Source: Methanomassiliicoccales archaeon | GTDB lineage: Archaea > Thermoplasmatota > Thermoplasmata > Methanomassiliicoccales > UBA472 | Reading direction: 5' to 3' | Assembly (NCBI GenBank): GCA_035527755.1 | Contig: DATKZX010000007.1 | Location: 42,229 to 106,228, forward strand | DNA: 64,000 bases | Part shown: piece by piece, positions 52,132-60,545 of the stretch | Layout: every line of letters begins with the position of its first letter | Position numbering within the stretch: position 1 is the first letter of the stretch | Notes under the pieces: model-generated | Told to the model about the DNA's origin: nothing | The model's input: the letters and a program-made list of their open reading frames with translations, nothing else | The model's database searches: none | Made by a program: the position numbers and the translations under genes

Positions 52132-53304
52132 GTGATCATCGTTGGCGGCGGCCCTGCCGGTCTGGCATGTGCCAAGGAACTATCCGAGAGGGGGCTCAGC
52201 TGCGCCATACTGGAGAAGAGGGACCATCTGGGCGGAAGGGTAGACGAGCTATCATGCAAAGGACAGCGCCTCTGCCGGCAGTGTGACGTTTGCCGGGTGC
52301 ATCGATTGCGGGAGGAGGTATCGTGCTCAGAACTGATCAGCGTCTACTTGGGTGTTGAGCTGGATCAGGTGGAGCGGCAGGGAAGCCGATACCGTTTCGA
52401 TCTCAGCCGTACGAGGGAGGCCATCGACACAGGGCGTTGCTCCCTTTGCGGCAAGTGCGTCGAAGCGTGTCCCGCAGGTGCCATGACCAAGGAGGGCGGG
52501 AAGGTCCGGCTGGACCGCCAAAAATGCCGTTCCCTCCAAGGTCTGGAATGTGAGAGGTGTGTCAGCGTGTGCCCCACCTCGGCCATCGATCTGTTCGGGG
52601 AGGACCACCTGAGCGTCAACGGCGACGCGGTGGTCGTGGCCACAGGCAGCCGGACATTCCCTGCGGAGGAGGACGCTCGTCTGGGATGGGGAGAGGTGCC
52701 CGGAGTGATGACCTCCATGCAACTGGAGTTGCAGCTGGAGGCTCGATCGCCCCTCGAGATCGGAGAACGGTCAAAGGTAGCCTTCCTGCTTTGCGTGGGT
52801 TCGCGCAGCTGCCGCGTCGGTACGTCCATCTGCTCTGCCATATGCTGCAAGTACGCTCTACGCCAGGCCTTGTGCCTCAAAGAGCTGTACCCCGCCCTGG
52901 ATATGACGATGTTCGTCATGGACTGGAGGGGGATGGCACAGGACGACCCGTTATTGATGGAGCTGGGACGCACGGACATTAAGATAGTGCGTTCGCGTCC
53001 CGCGGAAATACTTGCTGAAGAAGGACGGCCTCTAGTAAGGTATGCCGGTGATGGCCGCATATCTTCAGAGCCGTTCGACCAGGTAGTGCTGGCCATCGGC
53101 CTAGTGCCGGACATCGATGACGCCTTGGCCGGACACCTGTCCTTACCACGAAATGCCCAGGGTTATGTGACATTCCCCGACGGAGGGGACCGGGGCATCT
53201 TCCTGGCCGGAAGCTGCATCGAGCCAAAGGACATCAAGCACTGCATCTCCGACGGCATAATGGCGGCAAGACGGGCCCAGGACCATCTGGAGGATGGGGA
53301 ATGA
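52132..53304 (+). CDS. HdrA-like FAD and Fe-S protein (FAD module)
   Basis: The 390-residue protein is the flavin part of a heterodisulfide-reductase-A-like enzyme. It starts straight with the FAD fold IIVGGGPAGLACAKELSERG. Next come a CxxC-type cluster site (Cys42/48/51/54/65), an inserted two-cluster ferredoxin (CSLCGKCVEACP, then ECERCVSVCP), the FLLCVGSRS segment and the closing GIFLAGSC-x-EPKDI. The N-terminal domain of full-length HdrA is missing and is found in the next gene. Size and order also resemble QmoA. Start is GTG. Electron bifurcation is possible but inferred. Confidence 0.85.
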   Translation: MIIVGGGPAGLACAKELSERGLSCAILEKRDHLGGRVDELSCKGQRLCRQCDVCRVHRLREEVSCSELISVYLGVELDQVERQGSRYRFDLSRTREAIDTGRCSLCGKCVEACPAGAMTKEGGKVRLDRQKCRSLQGLECERCVSVCPTSAIDLFGEDHLSVNGDAVVVATGSRTFPAEEDARLGWGEVPGVMTSMQLELQLEARSPLEIGERSKVAFLLCVGSRSCRVGTSICSAICCKYALRQALCLKELYPALDMTMFVMDWRGMAQDDPLLMELGRTDIKIVRSRPAEILAEEGRPLVRYAGDGRISSEPFDQVVLAIGLVPDIDDALAGHLSLPRNAQGYVTFPDGGDRGIFLAGSCIEPKDIKHCISDGIMAARRAQDHLEDGE

Positions 53305-54641
53305 TCGAACCGATGAAAGCGGCCGTCTTCATATGCCGTGGTCATGGGGTCGATCCCTCGATCTTGAGGTCCCTGTTGAAGGACCCGCGGATAGGGCACA
53401 CCGAGATACTGTCGAGCTGCTGCACTCCAGAAGGTCGCGATCAGATACAGCTGCACTTGAGAGGAAGGACCACCCAGGCGCTGCTGGTGATCGGCTGCCC
53501 CGGGGCGCTCCTGAAGGACTATCAGGCGCTGGCCGCTTCTACCGCCATGTCACCGGCCCGGGTGGCCGTGGTGCCGGCGGCGGCCTGCCGCACCGTTGGC
53601 ATGGCCGAACTTTCCCTGAGCTGTATCCTCGATCCCAGGGAGGCGTCGTTCCCGCCGCGTCGGACCGAGAACGCTCTGCTGTTGATCGGCGAAGGACGAA
53701 ATGCCGACGCTGCCTTGGAGCAGGCCAAGAAGGAAGGGCTCACGGTCCATTCGCTCACTCCGTTCGATCTCATCGAAGGGCAGGCCCGGCTCCTGGGGGG
53801 ACCAGGTCGGTTCTCCCTGGAGGTCGGCGAGTCCATCCATGGGTTCGGTGCGGCGCTGCTGGTAATGGACCATCAGGTGACGCTGGAGCGGGAACGATGG
53901 AGCGATGGACAGGGAACGATGGTGCTGTTGGCCGGCGGGGAGGAATGCGCAGACGTTTTCCTGCAGGAGCTCGAATCGACCGTGAACGCCGGCGGGAAGG
54001 TCTTCGCAGTGGCTCAGGAGACGCCCTTCACCGGGTGCTCGGAACTGCGTTACGCTGAACTGCAGGGAAGGGGAGTGACGTTCCTGAGGGCCGCAGAGGT
54101 CACCATCGCCCCGGAGGGCGCCTTCGTGAAGGACCAGCACCTCGGAGAGGAACTGGTCCTGCCGGTGGCTGAGCTGGTCACCATAGGTTCGTCGCCCCCC
54201 CTCGGAAGCGAGGCCGTGCTCAAGGTGTTCGGTCTTCCGGCCGGACAAAGGGTCAAGGACATGAGGCCCGGGGAGAGCGGACAGCCAGGGGTGTTCATGG
54301 GCGGTTCCACGTTCACCACTTTCATGGGCCAAGATGCCGAGGAAGCTACGCTAGCGACAGTGATGATCATCGCGGACGCACTGCAGCGCAGCGCTCCATC
54401 ATATTCCATAATGGCCTCGATCGACAAGGAGAAGTGCTCCCTGTGCCTGACATGCCTGCGCATTTGTCCCTACCAGGCGCCTTTCATAGGCCAGGAGGGA
54501 ATGATCATATCCACCGAACGCTGCCAGGGCTGCGGTCTGTGCCTGTCGTTGTGTCCCAGCCAGGCCATAGAGATGCCACCGGCCGACCTGCGCGGGGAGA
54601 TGGACGGAACTAAATTGAGCTATGGAGGAAAGTCCTCATGA
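53301..54641 (+). CDS. HdrA-like protein, N-domain plus C-terminal ferredoxin
   Basis: The first 100 residues (AVFICRGHGVDPSILRSLL, then ILSSCCTPEG, LVIGCPGAL) resemble the N-terminal domain of HdrA. The middle 250 residues look like a degenerate Rossmann-type part without a clear FAD motif. The end is a two-cluster ferredoxin (CSLCLTCLRICP and CQGCGLCLSLCP). Total length is 446. It overlaps the previous gene by four bases (ATGA). Together the two genes hold the pieces of one HdrA in a different order. Confidence 0.75.
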   Translation: MIEPMKAAVFICRGHGVDPSILRSLLKDPRIGHTEILSSCCTPEGRDQIQLHLRGRTTQALLVIGCPGALLKDYQALAASTAMSPARVAVVPAAACRTVGMAELSLSCILDPREASFPPRRTENALLLIGEGRNADAALEQAKKEGLTVHSLTPFDLIEGQARLLGGPGRFSLEVGESIHGFGAALLVMDHQVTLERERWSDGQGTMVLLAGGEECADVFLQELESTVNAGGKVFAVAQETPFTGCSELRYAELQGRGVTFLRAAEVTIAPEGAFVKDQHLGEELVLPVAELVTIGSSPPLGSEAVLKVFGLPAGQRVKDMRPGESGQPGVFMGGSTFTTFMGQDAEEATLATVMIIADALQRSAPSYSIMASIDKEKCSLCLTCLRICPYQAPFIGQEGMIISTERCQGCGLCLSLCPSQAIEMPPADLRGEMDGTKLSYGGKSS

Positions 54642-55018
54642 TCGTCTGTTATTGCTGCTCCAGGTCCGGAATGCCGGCTGCCCTGAAGGCCATGGAGGTC
54701 GGGGATATGGATGACGTTCTATTGAGAGAGGTTCCCTGTACTGGCTCGGTGGAAAGGTGGGAAGTGCTGCACGCCTTCCGCCAAGGGGCCGAAGGGGTCC
54801 TGGTGGTAGGTTGTCTGCTGGAGAACTGCGCCCACCATTATGGCAACGAGATCGCCGGTAGGAGAGCGGAGACGCTGGAAAAGATGTTGGTGGACCTGGG
54901 TCTCTCCCAGGGAAAGGTGGTCATGGTGCATCTGGCCGAGCACCAGTCCCATAGATTCAGACAGGCTGTGGAGGCCATGCGGGCGACGGTGCGCAGCACC
55001 CCGGAGGAAGAGAGATGA
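54638..55018 (+). CDS. mvhD: MvhD/FrhD-like [2Fe-2S] electron-transfer protein
   Basis: This 126-residue protein matches the MvhD (hydrogenase delta subunit) family. It has VCYCCSRSG at the N-terminus and VVGCLLENCAHHYGNEIAGR, the cluster motif. MvhD passes electrons between HdrA and a hydrogenase or another redox partner. No hydrogenase subunits lie nearby; MetV/MetF follow instead. It overlaps both neighbours by four bases. Confidence 0.9.
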   Translation: MIVCYCCSRSGMPAALKAMEVGDMDDVLLREVPCTGSVERWEVLHAFRQGAEGVLVVGCLLENCAHHYGNEIAGRRAETLEKMLVDLGLSQGKVVMVHLAEHQSHRFRQAVEAMRATVRSTPEEER

Positions 55019-55707
55019 TCATCGCGGAACGGAAGCCTTTGACGGAGGTCCTGGAGATGCTGGACGGGTCGGGAGAGATAACGGTCCTGGGTTGCAGGTC
55101 CTGTACGGCGATCTGCCTGGCTGGAGGGGAGAAGGAGGCCAAGGAGATGACCGAGGCATTGTCTCTGCACTCCGAGCTGAAAGGGAAGAGCTGGAGCGTC
55201 CGTCCCATCACGGTGGAGAGGGCCTGCGAAAAGGAGTTCATCCTCCCCCTGCAGGGTGTAAAGGGAACGGTCCTAAGTCTGGCCTGCGGGGTCGGCGCCC
55301 AGGTGGTCCAGGAGATGTTCCCGGCGCTCCAGGTCATTCCCGGTGTCAACACTTCCAGCATGGGGGCGCCCGAGGGGATGGGGGTGTTCGTGGAAAAGTG
55401 CGCTGGTTGCGGTGATTGCATACTGCATCTGACCGCCGGTATATGCCCCATCGCCCGATGCGCGAAAAGCCTGCTCAACGGTCCCTGCGGAGGAAGTCAG
55501 AACGGAAAATGTGAGGTCTCTCCGGAAACCCCCTGCGCCTGGGACCAGATCGTTCGATCACTTACCACGCAAGGACGCCTGGACCTATTGGAACGGAACA
55601 TTCCACCCAAGGACTGGCGTCCCAGCCGCAGCGGCGGTCCCCGACGAACAGTGAACGTCGAGGCCGTGCCCGGTGACGCTCAGAAGGCCTGGAGGGATAC
55701 TGAATGA
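55015..55707 (+). CDS. metV: MetV: methylene-THF reductase Fe-S/zinc subunit
   Basis: The 230-residue protein matches the MetV (MTHFR C-terminal) family, the partner of MetF in acetogens. The cysteine pattern is GCRSCTAICLAGG at the N-terminus and CAGCGDCILHLTAGICPIARC with NGPCGGSQNGKCEV, which is diagnostic. In acetogens MetV transfers electrons to MetF, in some species within a complex with HdrCBA and MvhD. The tight overlaps here fit such a complex. Confidence 0.92.
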   Translation: MIIAERKPLTEVLEMLDGSGEITVLGCRSCTAICLAGGEKEAKEMTEALSLHSELKGKSWSVRPITVERACEKEFILPLQGVKGTVLSLACGVGAQVVQEMFPALQVIPGVNTSSMGAPEGMGVFVEKCAGCGDCILHLTAGICPIARCAKSLLNGPCGGSQNGKCEVSPETPCAWDQIVRSLTTQGRLDLLERNIPPKDWRPSRSGGPRRTVNVEAVPGDAQKAWRDTE

Positions 55708-56606
55708 GCGTAAGCACGCTTCAGGAGACGCTCGACGCTGGCCGATTCGCGGTCACTGCGGAGATCGGTCCGCCCAGGTCATGCGAGCCAGAGCAGGTCA
55801 GGAAGTTGGCGCGGATGCTCAAGGGGAGCGCCCACGCCTTCAATCTGACCGACAATCAGGCGGCCAACGTGCGCATGTCCAGTCTGGCATCGTCGGTGCT
55901 ATGCCTGCAGGAAGGGCTGGAGCCGGTGATGCAGATGACCTGCCGGGACCGGAACCGCATAGCCATGCAGAGCGATCTGCTGGGCGCTTGCGCTTTGGGC
56001 GTGCAGAACGTCCTGTGCATCAGCGGCGACCATCAGATTTTCGGCAACCATCCACAGGCCAAGAACGTGTACGATGTCGATCCGATTCAACAGTTGATGA
56101 TCTTTCGCCGCATGCGGGACGAGGGAGTGAACTGGAGCGGAGAACCGCTGCCTCAGCCGCCGCAACCCTTCCTGGGGGCGGCGGCCAATCCTTTCGCCGA
56201 TCCCTTCGAGTTCCGGGTGGTTCGGTTGGCCAAAAAGGTCAGCGCCGGGGCGCAGTTCGTGCAGACACAGTGCGTTCTGGACGTTGAGCGCTTCCAGAGG
56301 TTCATGGGACACGTAAGGGAACGGGGGTTGGACGAGGAGGTGCATGTCATCGCCGGCGTCATCCCCCTGCGTTCGCACAAGGCGGCACTGTTCATGAAGA
56401 ACAAGGTGGCCGGAATGAGCGTACCAGATCATATCGTCGACCGTCTGCGAAGAGCGAGCGATCCTAAAGAGGAGGGCATCAAACTATGCCTGGAGACCAT
56501 CGACTCCCTGAAGAGCACACCAGGGGTGCACGGCGTTCACATCACCGCTATCGCCTGGGAGGAGATCGTGCCCCGTTTGGTCCAGGAGGCCGGCATAGGG
56601 CCGTAG
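55704..56606 (+). CDS. metF: Methylene-tetrahydrofolate reductase (MetF)
   Basis: MetF reduces methylene-THF to methyl-THF with FAD. The 300-residue TIM barrel has FAVTAEIGPPR near the start (catalytic Glu), LTDNQAANVRMSS, NVLCISGDH, GAAANPFADPFEF, AGAQFVQTQCVLD and VIAGVIPLRSHKAALFM. It overlaps metV by four bases (ATGA) and ends the five-gene unit that began at 52132. The next gene has its own promoter. Confidence 0.95.
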   Translation: MSVSTLQETLDAGRFAVTAEIGPPRSCEPEQVRKLARMLKGSAHAFNLTDNQAANVRMSSLASSVLCLQEGLEPVMQMTCRDRNRIAMQSDLLGACALGVQNVLCISGDHQIFGNHPQAKNVYDVDPIQQLMIFRRMRDEGVNWSGEPLPQPPQPFLGAAANPFADPFEFRVVRLAKKVSAGAQFVQTQCVLDVERFQRFMGHVRERGLDEEVHVIAGVIPLRSHKAALFMKNKVAGMSVPDHIVDRLRRASDPKEEGIKLCLETIDSLKSTPGVHGVHITAIAWEEIVPRLVQEAGIGP

Positions 56607-56640
56607 GAACATCGTTCCCATTTTTCCCATCGGGACGAAC

Positions 56641-56650
56641 AAATATAAAA
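56641..56650 (+). promoter_or_regulatory. TATA box of the sulfur/Fe-S cluster operon
   Basis: AAATATAAAA lies 34-43 bases before the ATG at 56684. It makes the TusA-to-IscU unit separable from metF. Confidence 0.5.
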
Positions 56651-56683
56651 GCCATCAGCGACCAATCATACCTGGGGTTAGCG

Positions 56684-56914
56684 ATGGTAGAGTTAAAGGT
56701 CGATTGTGCCGGAAAGAACTGTCCGGTACCGCTCATCGAGATGAGGAAGGCCATAAAGAAGGCCGCCAAAGGCGACGTGGTGGAGATCACCGGTGACCAT
56801 CCCGCATCCAAGAAGGAGATACCAATGGCCGTGGAGTCATTGGGACAGGAACTGGTGGATGTGACCGAATCGGGCGATATGTGGACCATCCGCATCCGCA
56901 AGATCAAGGAGTGA
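56684..56914 (+). CDS. TusA/SirA-type sulfur carrier protein
   Basis: The 76-residue protein has DCAGKNCPVPLIEMRKAIK with the CPxP sulfur-carrier cysteine and a TusA-like alpha/beta pattern (DVVEITGDHPASKKEI). TusA-family proteins take persulfide sulfur from cysteine desulfurase. The start is the ATG at 56684, placed by the family N-terminus and the TATA box upstream. The DsrE-like gene follows four bases later. Confidence 0.92.
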   Translation: MVELKVDCAGKNCPVPLIEMRKAIKKAAKGDVVEITGDHPASKKEIPMAVESLGQELVDVTESGDMWTIRIRKIKE

Positions 56915-56918
56915 TGAC

Positions 56919-57338
56919 ATGGCCGATAAGACCACCATAGTCGTGCACAGCGGAGACCTGGACAAAATATATAGCGCCCTCATCATCGGCGCTGGTTCTT
57001 TGTCCATGGGCATGGACGTATCGCTCTATTTCACCTTCTGGGGACTGCAGCGTCTGAAGAAGAACGGACTGGACAAGGGGCCGCTCTCCAAGATGAACAT
57101 GCTTGGGTTGGGTCGATGGATGGTCAAGAAGCGCATGAAGGCCGCCGGCGTGGAGGAGCTGTACAAGCTCATGGCGGACTTCCGCGAGCTAGGGGGAAAG
57201 ATAATTGCCTGTGACATGACCATGGAGGTAATGGGCATCTCCCGTTCCGATCTGCGGGAGGACCTGATAGACGAGTACGGGGCCGTCGGCACCTATGTGA
57301 ACGAGGCCAAGAGCTCACAGATAACCCTATTCATCTGA
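56919..57338 (+). CDS. DsrE/peroxiredoxin-like family protein
   Basis: The 139-residue protein matches the DsrE-like (DsrE/F, peroxiredoxin-related) family: TTIVVHSGDLDKIYSALII, SLYFTFWGLQRLKK and a central KIIACDMTMEVMGI with a possible sulfur-carrying cysteine. DsrE-like proteins often accept sulfur from TusA. Pairing with TusA and a desulfurase supports a sulfur relay. Confidence 0.88.
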   Translation: MADKTTIVVHSGDLDKIYSALIIGAGSLSMGMDVSLYFTFWGLQRLKKNGLDKGPLSKMNMLGLGRWMVKKRMKAAGVEELYKLMADFRELGGKIIACDMTMEVMGISRSDLREDLIDEYGAVGTYVNEAKSSQITLFI

Positions 57339-57347
57339 GGTCATGAA

Positions 57348-58511
57348 ATGACGATATACATGGACAACGCCGCCGCCACCCGCATGGACGAAAGAGTGCT
57401 GGAGGCCATGCGTCCCTACTTCCTCGAGTCGTACGCCGTAGCCACATCGGAGTTCGGCCACACCATGGGCCTGGAGGCCCGGGAGACGCTGATGGAGGCC
57501 CGGCAGAAGATGGTCCTATCCCTCGGGGTGAAGGAGGAAGAACTGGTGTTCACCTCCGGGGACACCGAGGCGAGCAACATGGCATTGAAGGGCGTGGCCA
57601 TGGCGCTCGGCGGCAAGAGAGGCAAGCACATCGTGGTCAGCGCCATCGAGGACTTCCCGGTGCTCAACTCGGCCCGAGCGCTTGAGAGGGAAGGTTTCCG
57701 CGTGACGTTCATCCCGGTGGGACCCGATGGACTGCTGGACATGGAAGCACTGAAGAAAGAGGTGGGGAACGAGACCATCCTGGTCTCGGTGCAGCAGGCC
57801 AATCAGGAGATAGGCACGCTGCAGGACATCAAGACCGTGGGAGAGATAGCCCACGACAAAGGCGCACTGTTCCATACGGACGCAACCCACGCCTTCGCCC
57901 GAGCGCCTACCGACTACGGCCGGATGCCAGTGGATATGGTGACGATCAGCGCTCACACCATTCACGGACCGAAGGGCGTGGGCGGCCTGATGATCAAGGA
58001 GGGCACGCCCATCACCAAGTGGATGGACGGCGGGTTTCAAGAGAGCAACCTTCGCGCCGGGCTGGAGAACATCCCCGGCATCGTCGGATTCGCCAAGGCC
58101 GTCGAACTGGTCACCGAGGAGGAGAACGAGCGGTTGAGAGGGATAAGGGACCTGCTCATCGACCAGATCCTAAAGGATGTGGAGGACACCACCCTGAACG
58201 GACACCGAACGAAGCGCGCACCGCAGAACGCCAACGTCACCTTCCACTATGTGGAAGGAGAATCGATCACACTTCATCTGGACATGAGAGGGATCGAGGT
58301 CTCGACCGGCTCCGCCTGCTTCAGCCGTTCGCTGGAAGCGAGCCACGTCATCATGGGGATCGGCGGGAACCACGAACGGGCCCATGGCTCGATCCGTTTC
58401 TCCCTGGGCCGTTTCAATCACATCGAGGAGGCCAAGGAGGTCGTCGAGTCCATGAAGGACATAGTGAAGAGGCTGAGGGAGATCAGCCCTTTGAAAAGAG
58501 GAGGAAATTAA
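57348..58511 (+). CDS. iscS: Cysteine desulfurase
   Basis: The 387-residue PLP enzyme releases sulfur from cysteine as protein persulfide. The PLP lysine is Lys209 in HTIHGPKGVGG, and the catalytic cysteine is Cys324 in STGSACFSRS; YMDNAAATRMD is the usual start. The family His that stacks on PLP appears replaced in SAIEDFPVLNS (Asp102 where EH is usual), which is worth checking. It feeds sulfur to the IscU-type protein downstream or to TusA. Confidence 0.93.
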   Translation: MTIYMDNAAATRMDERVLEAMRPYFLESYAVATSEFGHTMGLEARETLMEARQKMVLSLGVKEEELVFTSGDTEASNMALKGVAMALGGKRGKHIVVSAIEDFPVLNSARALEREGFRVTFIPVGPDGLLDMEALKKEVGNETILVSVQQANQEIGTLQDIKTVGEIAHDKGALFHTDATHAFARAPTDYGRMPVDMVTISAHTIHGPKGVGGLMIKEGTPITKWMDGGFQESNLRAGLENIPGIVGFAKAVELVTEEENERLRGIRDLLIDQILKDVEDTTLNGHRTKRAPQNANVTFHYVEGESITLHLDMRGIEVSTGSACFSRSLEASHVIMGIGGNHERAHGSIRFSLGRFNHIEEAKEVVESMKDIVKRLREISPLKRGGN

Positions 58512-58512
58512 C

Positions 58513-59148
58513 ATGCCATTGCCGTACAACGCCATAGTGATGGAGCATTTCAAGAACCCCCGCAACGTGGGGAAGATAGATAACCCGGACGGGAAGTCCA
58601 CGGTGGGCAGCCCGGCCTGTGGGGACATGGTATCCGTGTACCTGGAGGTGGACGAGAAGACCCTGGTGATCACCGATATGAAGTTCGAATCGTACGGTTG
58701 CGCGTCCAACATCGCCACTGGTTCGATCATCACGGAGCTGGCCAAGGGGAAGACATTGAGCGAGGCCAAGAAGATCACCTGGAAGGAGGCCTCGGACGCT
58801 CTAGGAGGTCTCCCGAAGATCAAATCCCACTGCTCCGTTCTCGCGGTCGAAGGATTGCGCGAGGCCATCACCAACTACGAGGAGAAGCATGGCTTGGTGG
58901 TGGATAAGGTACCCACGACGCTGGAGATCATTCGCCAACGCCTGAAGAACGTGCTGAACCCGCTGACCGGTCTCGATATCGTACGCACGAACCTGGTGAC
59001 GGAGATGGGCATCAAGGAGGGCGTGGTCACCTTACGCATTGATCTGGCTGAGGACCACCAGTTCGCCAATAACATCAAGGAAGAGATAAAGGAGAAGATC
59101 GAGAACCTGTGGGACGTGACCTCGGTGGTTCTGATATTCAAGAAGTGA
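58513..59148 (+). CDS. iscU: IscU-type scaffold fused to a DUF59 domain
   Basis: The 211-residue protein has an N-terminal IscU scaffold with the three cluster cysteines Cys36 (GSPACGDMV), Cys63 (YGCASNIATGS) and Cys107 (SHCSVLAVEG). A C-terminal part of about 80 residues resembles DUF59/MIP18 (IIRQRLKNVLNPLTGLDIVR, then IKEEIKEKIENLWDVTSV). Ordinary IscU has about 125 residues. The fusion suggests assembly and delivery of Fe-S clusters in one protein. It begins one base after the desulfurase stop. Confidence 0.9.
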   Translation: MPLPYNAIVMEHFKNPRNVGKIDNPDGKSTVGSPACGDMVSVYLEVDEKTLVITDMKFESYGCASNIATGSIITELAKGKTLSEAKKITWKEASDALGGLPKIKSHCSVLAVEGLREAITNYEEKHGLVVDKVPTTLEIIRQRLKNVLNPLTGLDIVRTNLVTEMGIKEGVVTLRIDLAEDHQFANNIKEEIKEKIENLWDVTSVVLIFKK

Positions 59149-59369
59149 TCGGACGCCGAAGAGGATGACCACGGCCAGAAATGCCGTGTAATGTTTCACT
59201 CCTGAGGACGGTCCATGCGACCGCTGGGTCCATTTGAGCTGTTCACATCAGAGGGCTAAAAGGTCAATTCTACCGAACTCACCGGTCATGCAATTATCGT
59301 TCCTTAGCGATATATAGGTGTTCGTATTCACCAGAGCTTGTTTATACCCCGTGCTTCCTGCCGTTAAGC
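59149..59369. other. Intergenic region before the methyltransferase gene
   Basis: The 220 bases carry two TATA-like elements and no gene. A short palindromic ACCGGT lies at about 59281-59286 and no stable long hairpin was seen. Confidence 0.4.
59341..59348 (+). promoter_or_regulatory. TATA box of MtaA-like methyltransferase gene
   Basis: TTTATACC is 22-29 bases before the ATG at 59370, with no Shine-Dalgarno motif; a leaderless transcript is likely. A second TATA-like GATATATAGG lies about 55 bases before the ATG. Confidence 0.5.
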
Positions 59370-60491
59370 ATGACCGTCGTGGAGGACACGTTCGCCCCGA
59401 TCGATACCGATTGGCTCAAAGAGGCCAGGCTTCGCTTCGCCTCTCCGTTCATGGGCACAAATCACGGACACATACCCGTTGACCCCATGATGCTATCTCA
59501 TGCTGCAGTGGCATTCGGACACACCATACGCGAATTCTACGAGAACCCTGAACTGGGGACGCAATGCGTGGCCTCCATCCAGGAACTGTACGATCTATTG
59601 CCGGTCACTCACTGGTACTTCTCATTGCCATGGCTGACGGAACTGGGAATGGAGGTCCAGCACATGGACCTCATGCCTCCGGTGCCCAAGGCCCCGGTGG
59701 TCTTCGACCCCTCGCAGATCGATGAGCTGCAGGTTCCCGGACCGGAGGAACTGGCCAAGGGTATGACCATCAACCAGCTCTTCCGAGCAAACGATTACAC
59801 CCAGAAGCACATGCCCAAGATGTTCACGCCACTGGCCATAGCTTCCGATCTCACCGGCAGCGCCGCCCAGCTTTGCGGGGTGGAGAACTTCATCATGTGG
59901 ACGCTCAGCGAACCGGACCTGGCCCACGCTCTGGTGCGCATATATATGGAGACGGCGGCCAACGGGGCCGAGGTCATCGCCAACAAGTATGGCAGCGCGG
60001 CCATCACCACCGGTTCGGTGCTGGGCAACAACGACATATTCTCCGATGATATGGTGCGGGACTTTTCCGGTAAATATCTCAACGAGTTCGTCACCAAATG
60101 CTTCATGAAGGGCGCCGGACCGCAGGTCTTCTATCACCTTTGCGGGAACCACGAAACGGATTACAAGGTGCTCAAGGAGCTGATGGTCTGGTCTCCCATG
60201 ACCATCGTTCATATCGGATATCAAGGCCGGGAGGTTTTCCCATCCGACCTGCTGGTCAAGGAGTTCGGCGGTTTCGCCACCTGCATGGGGACGGTGGACA
60301 CCAAGCTCATGCTGCATGGTACGCCGAAGCAGATATACGAACAGGCCAGGGACCAACTGCTCAAGGGAAGGGAGTGCTCGTCCGGATACATACTGGGCAC
60401 CGCCTGCGAGGTTCCGCCGTTCACTCCTCCGGGAAACATCATGTCCTTGAACAAGGCGGCCAAGGACTTCGGGACGTACGGGACCTGGTGA
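59370..60491 (+). CDS. MtaA/UroD-family corrinoid methyltransferase
   Basis: The 373-residue protein belongs to the uroporphyrinogen decarboxylase superfamily, methyltransferase branch (MtaA/MtbA/CmuA-like). The zinc-type motif YHLCGNHETDY (His-x-Cys) and a later GTACEVPPFTPPGN cysteine match methylcobamide:thiol methyltransferases. The arginine pair of true UroD is not seen at the N-terminus. Such enzymes move methyl groups between a corrinoid protein and coenzyme M or another acceptor. The exact methyl donor cannot be read from sequence. Confidence 0.85.
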   Translation: MTVVEDTFAPIDTDWLKEARLRFASPFMGTNHGHIPVDPMMLSHAAVAFGHTIREFYENPELGTQCVASIQELYDLLPVTHWYFSLPWLTELGMEVQHMDLMPPVPKAPVVFDPSQIDELQVPGPEELAKGMTINQLFRANDYTQKHMPKMFTPLAIASDLTGSAAQLCGVENFIMWTLSEPDLAHALVRIYMETAANGAEVIANKYGSAAITTGSVLGNNDIFSDDMVRDFSGKYLNEFVTKCFMKGAGPQVFYHLCGNHETDYKVLKELMVWSPMTIVHIGYQGREVFPSDLLVKEFGGFATCMGTVDTKLMLHGTPKQIYEQARDQLLKGRECSSGYILGTACEVPPFTPPGNIMSLNKAAKDFGTYGTW

Positions 60492-60545
60492 GAGGCGGGG
60501 AAAGGATTAACATATCTCCCGTTCATTTTTTCCAGGGGGCGTCAC

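Noticed and set aside
52029..52286. An 85-codon frame overlapping the start of the HdrA-like gene
   Set aside because: It is in another frame, over sequence that encodes the FAD-binding fold, and is Arg/Pro-rich like other shadows.
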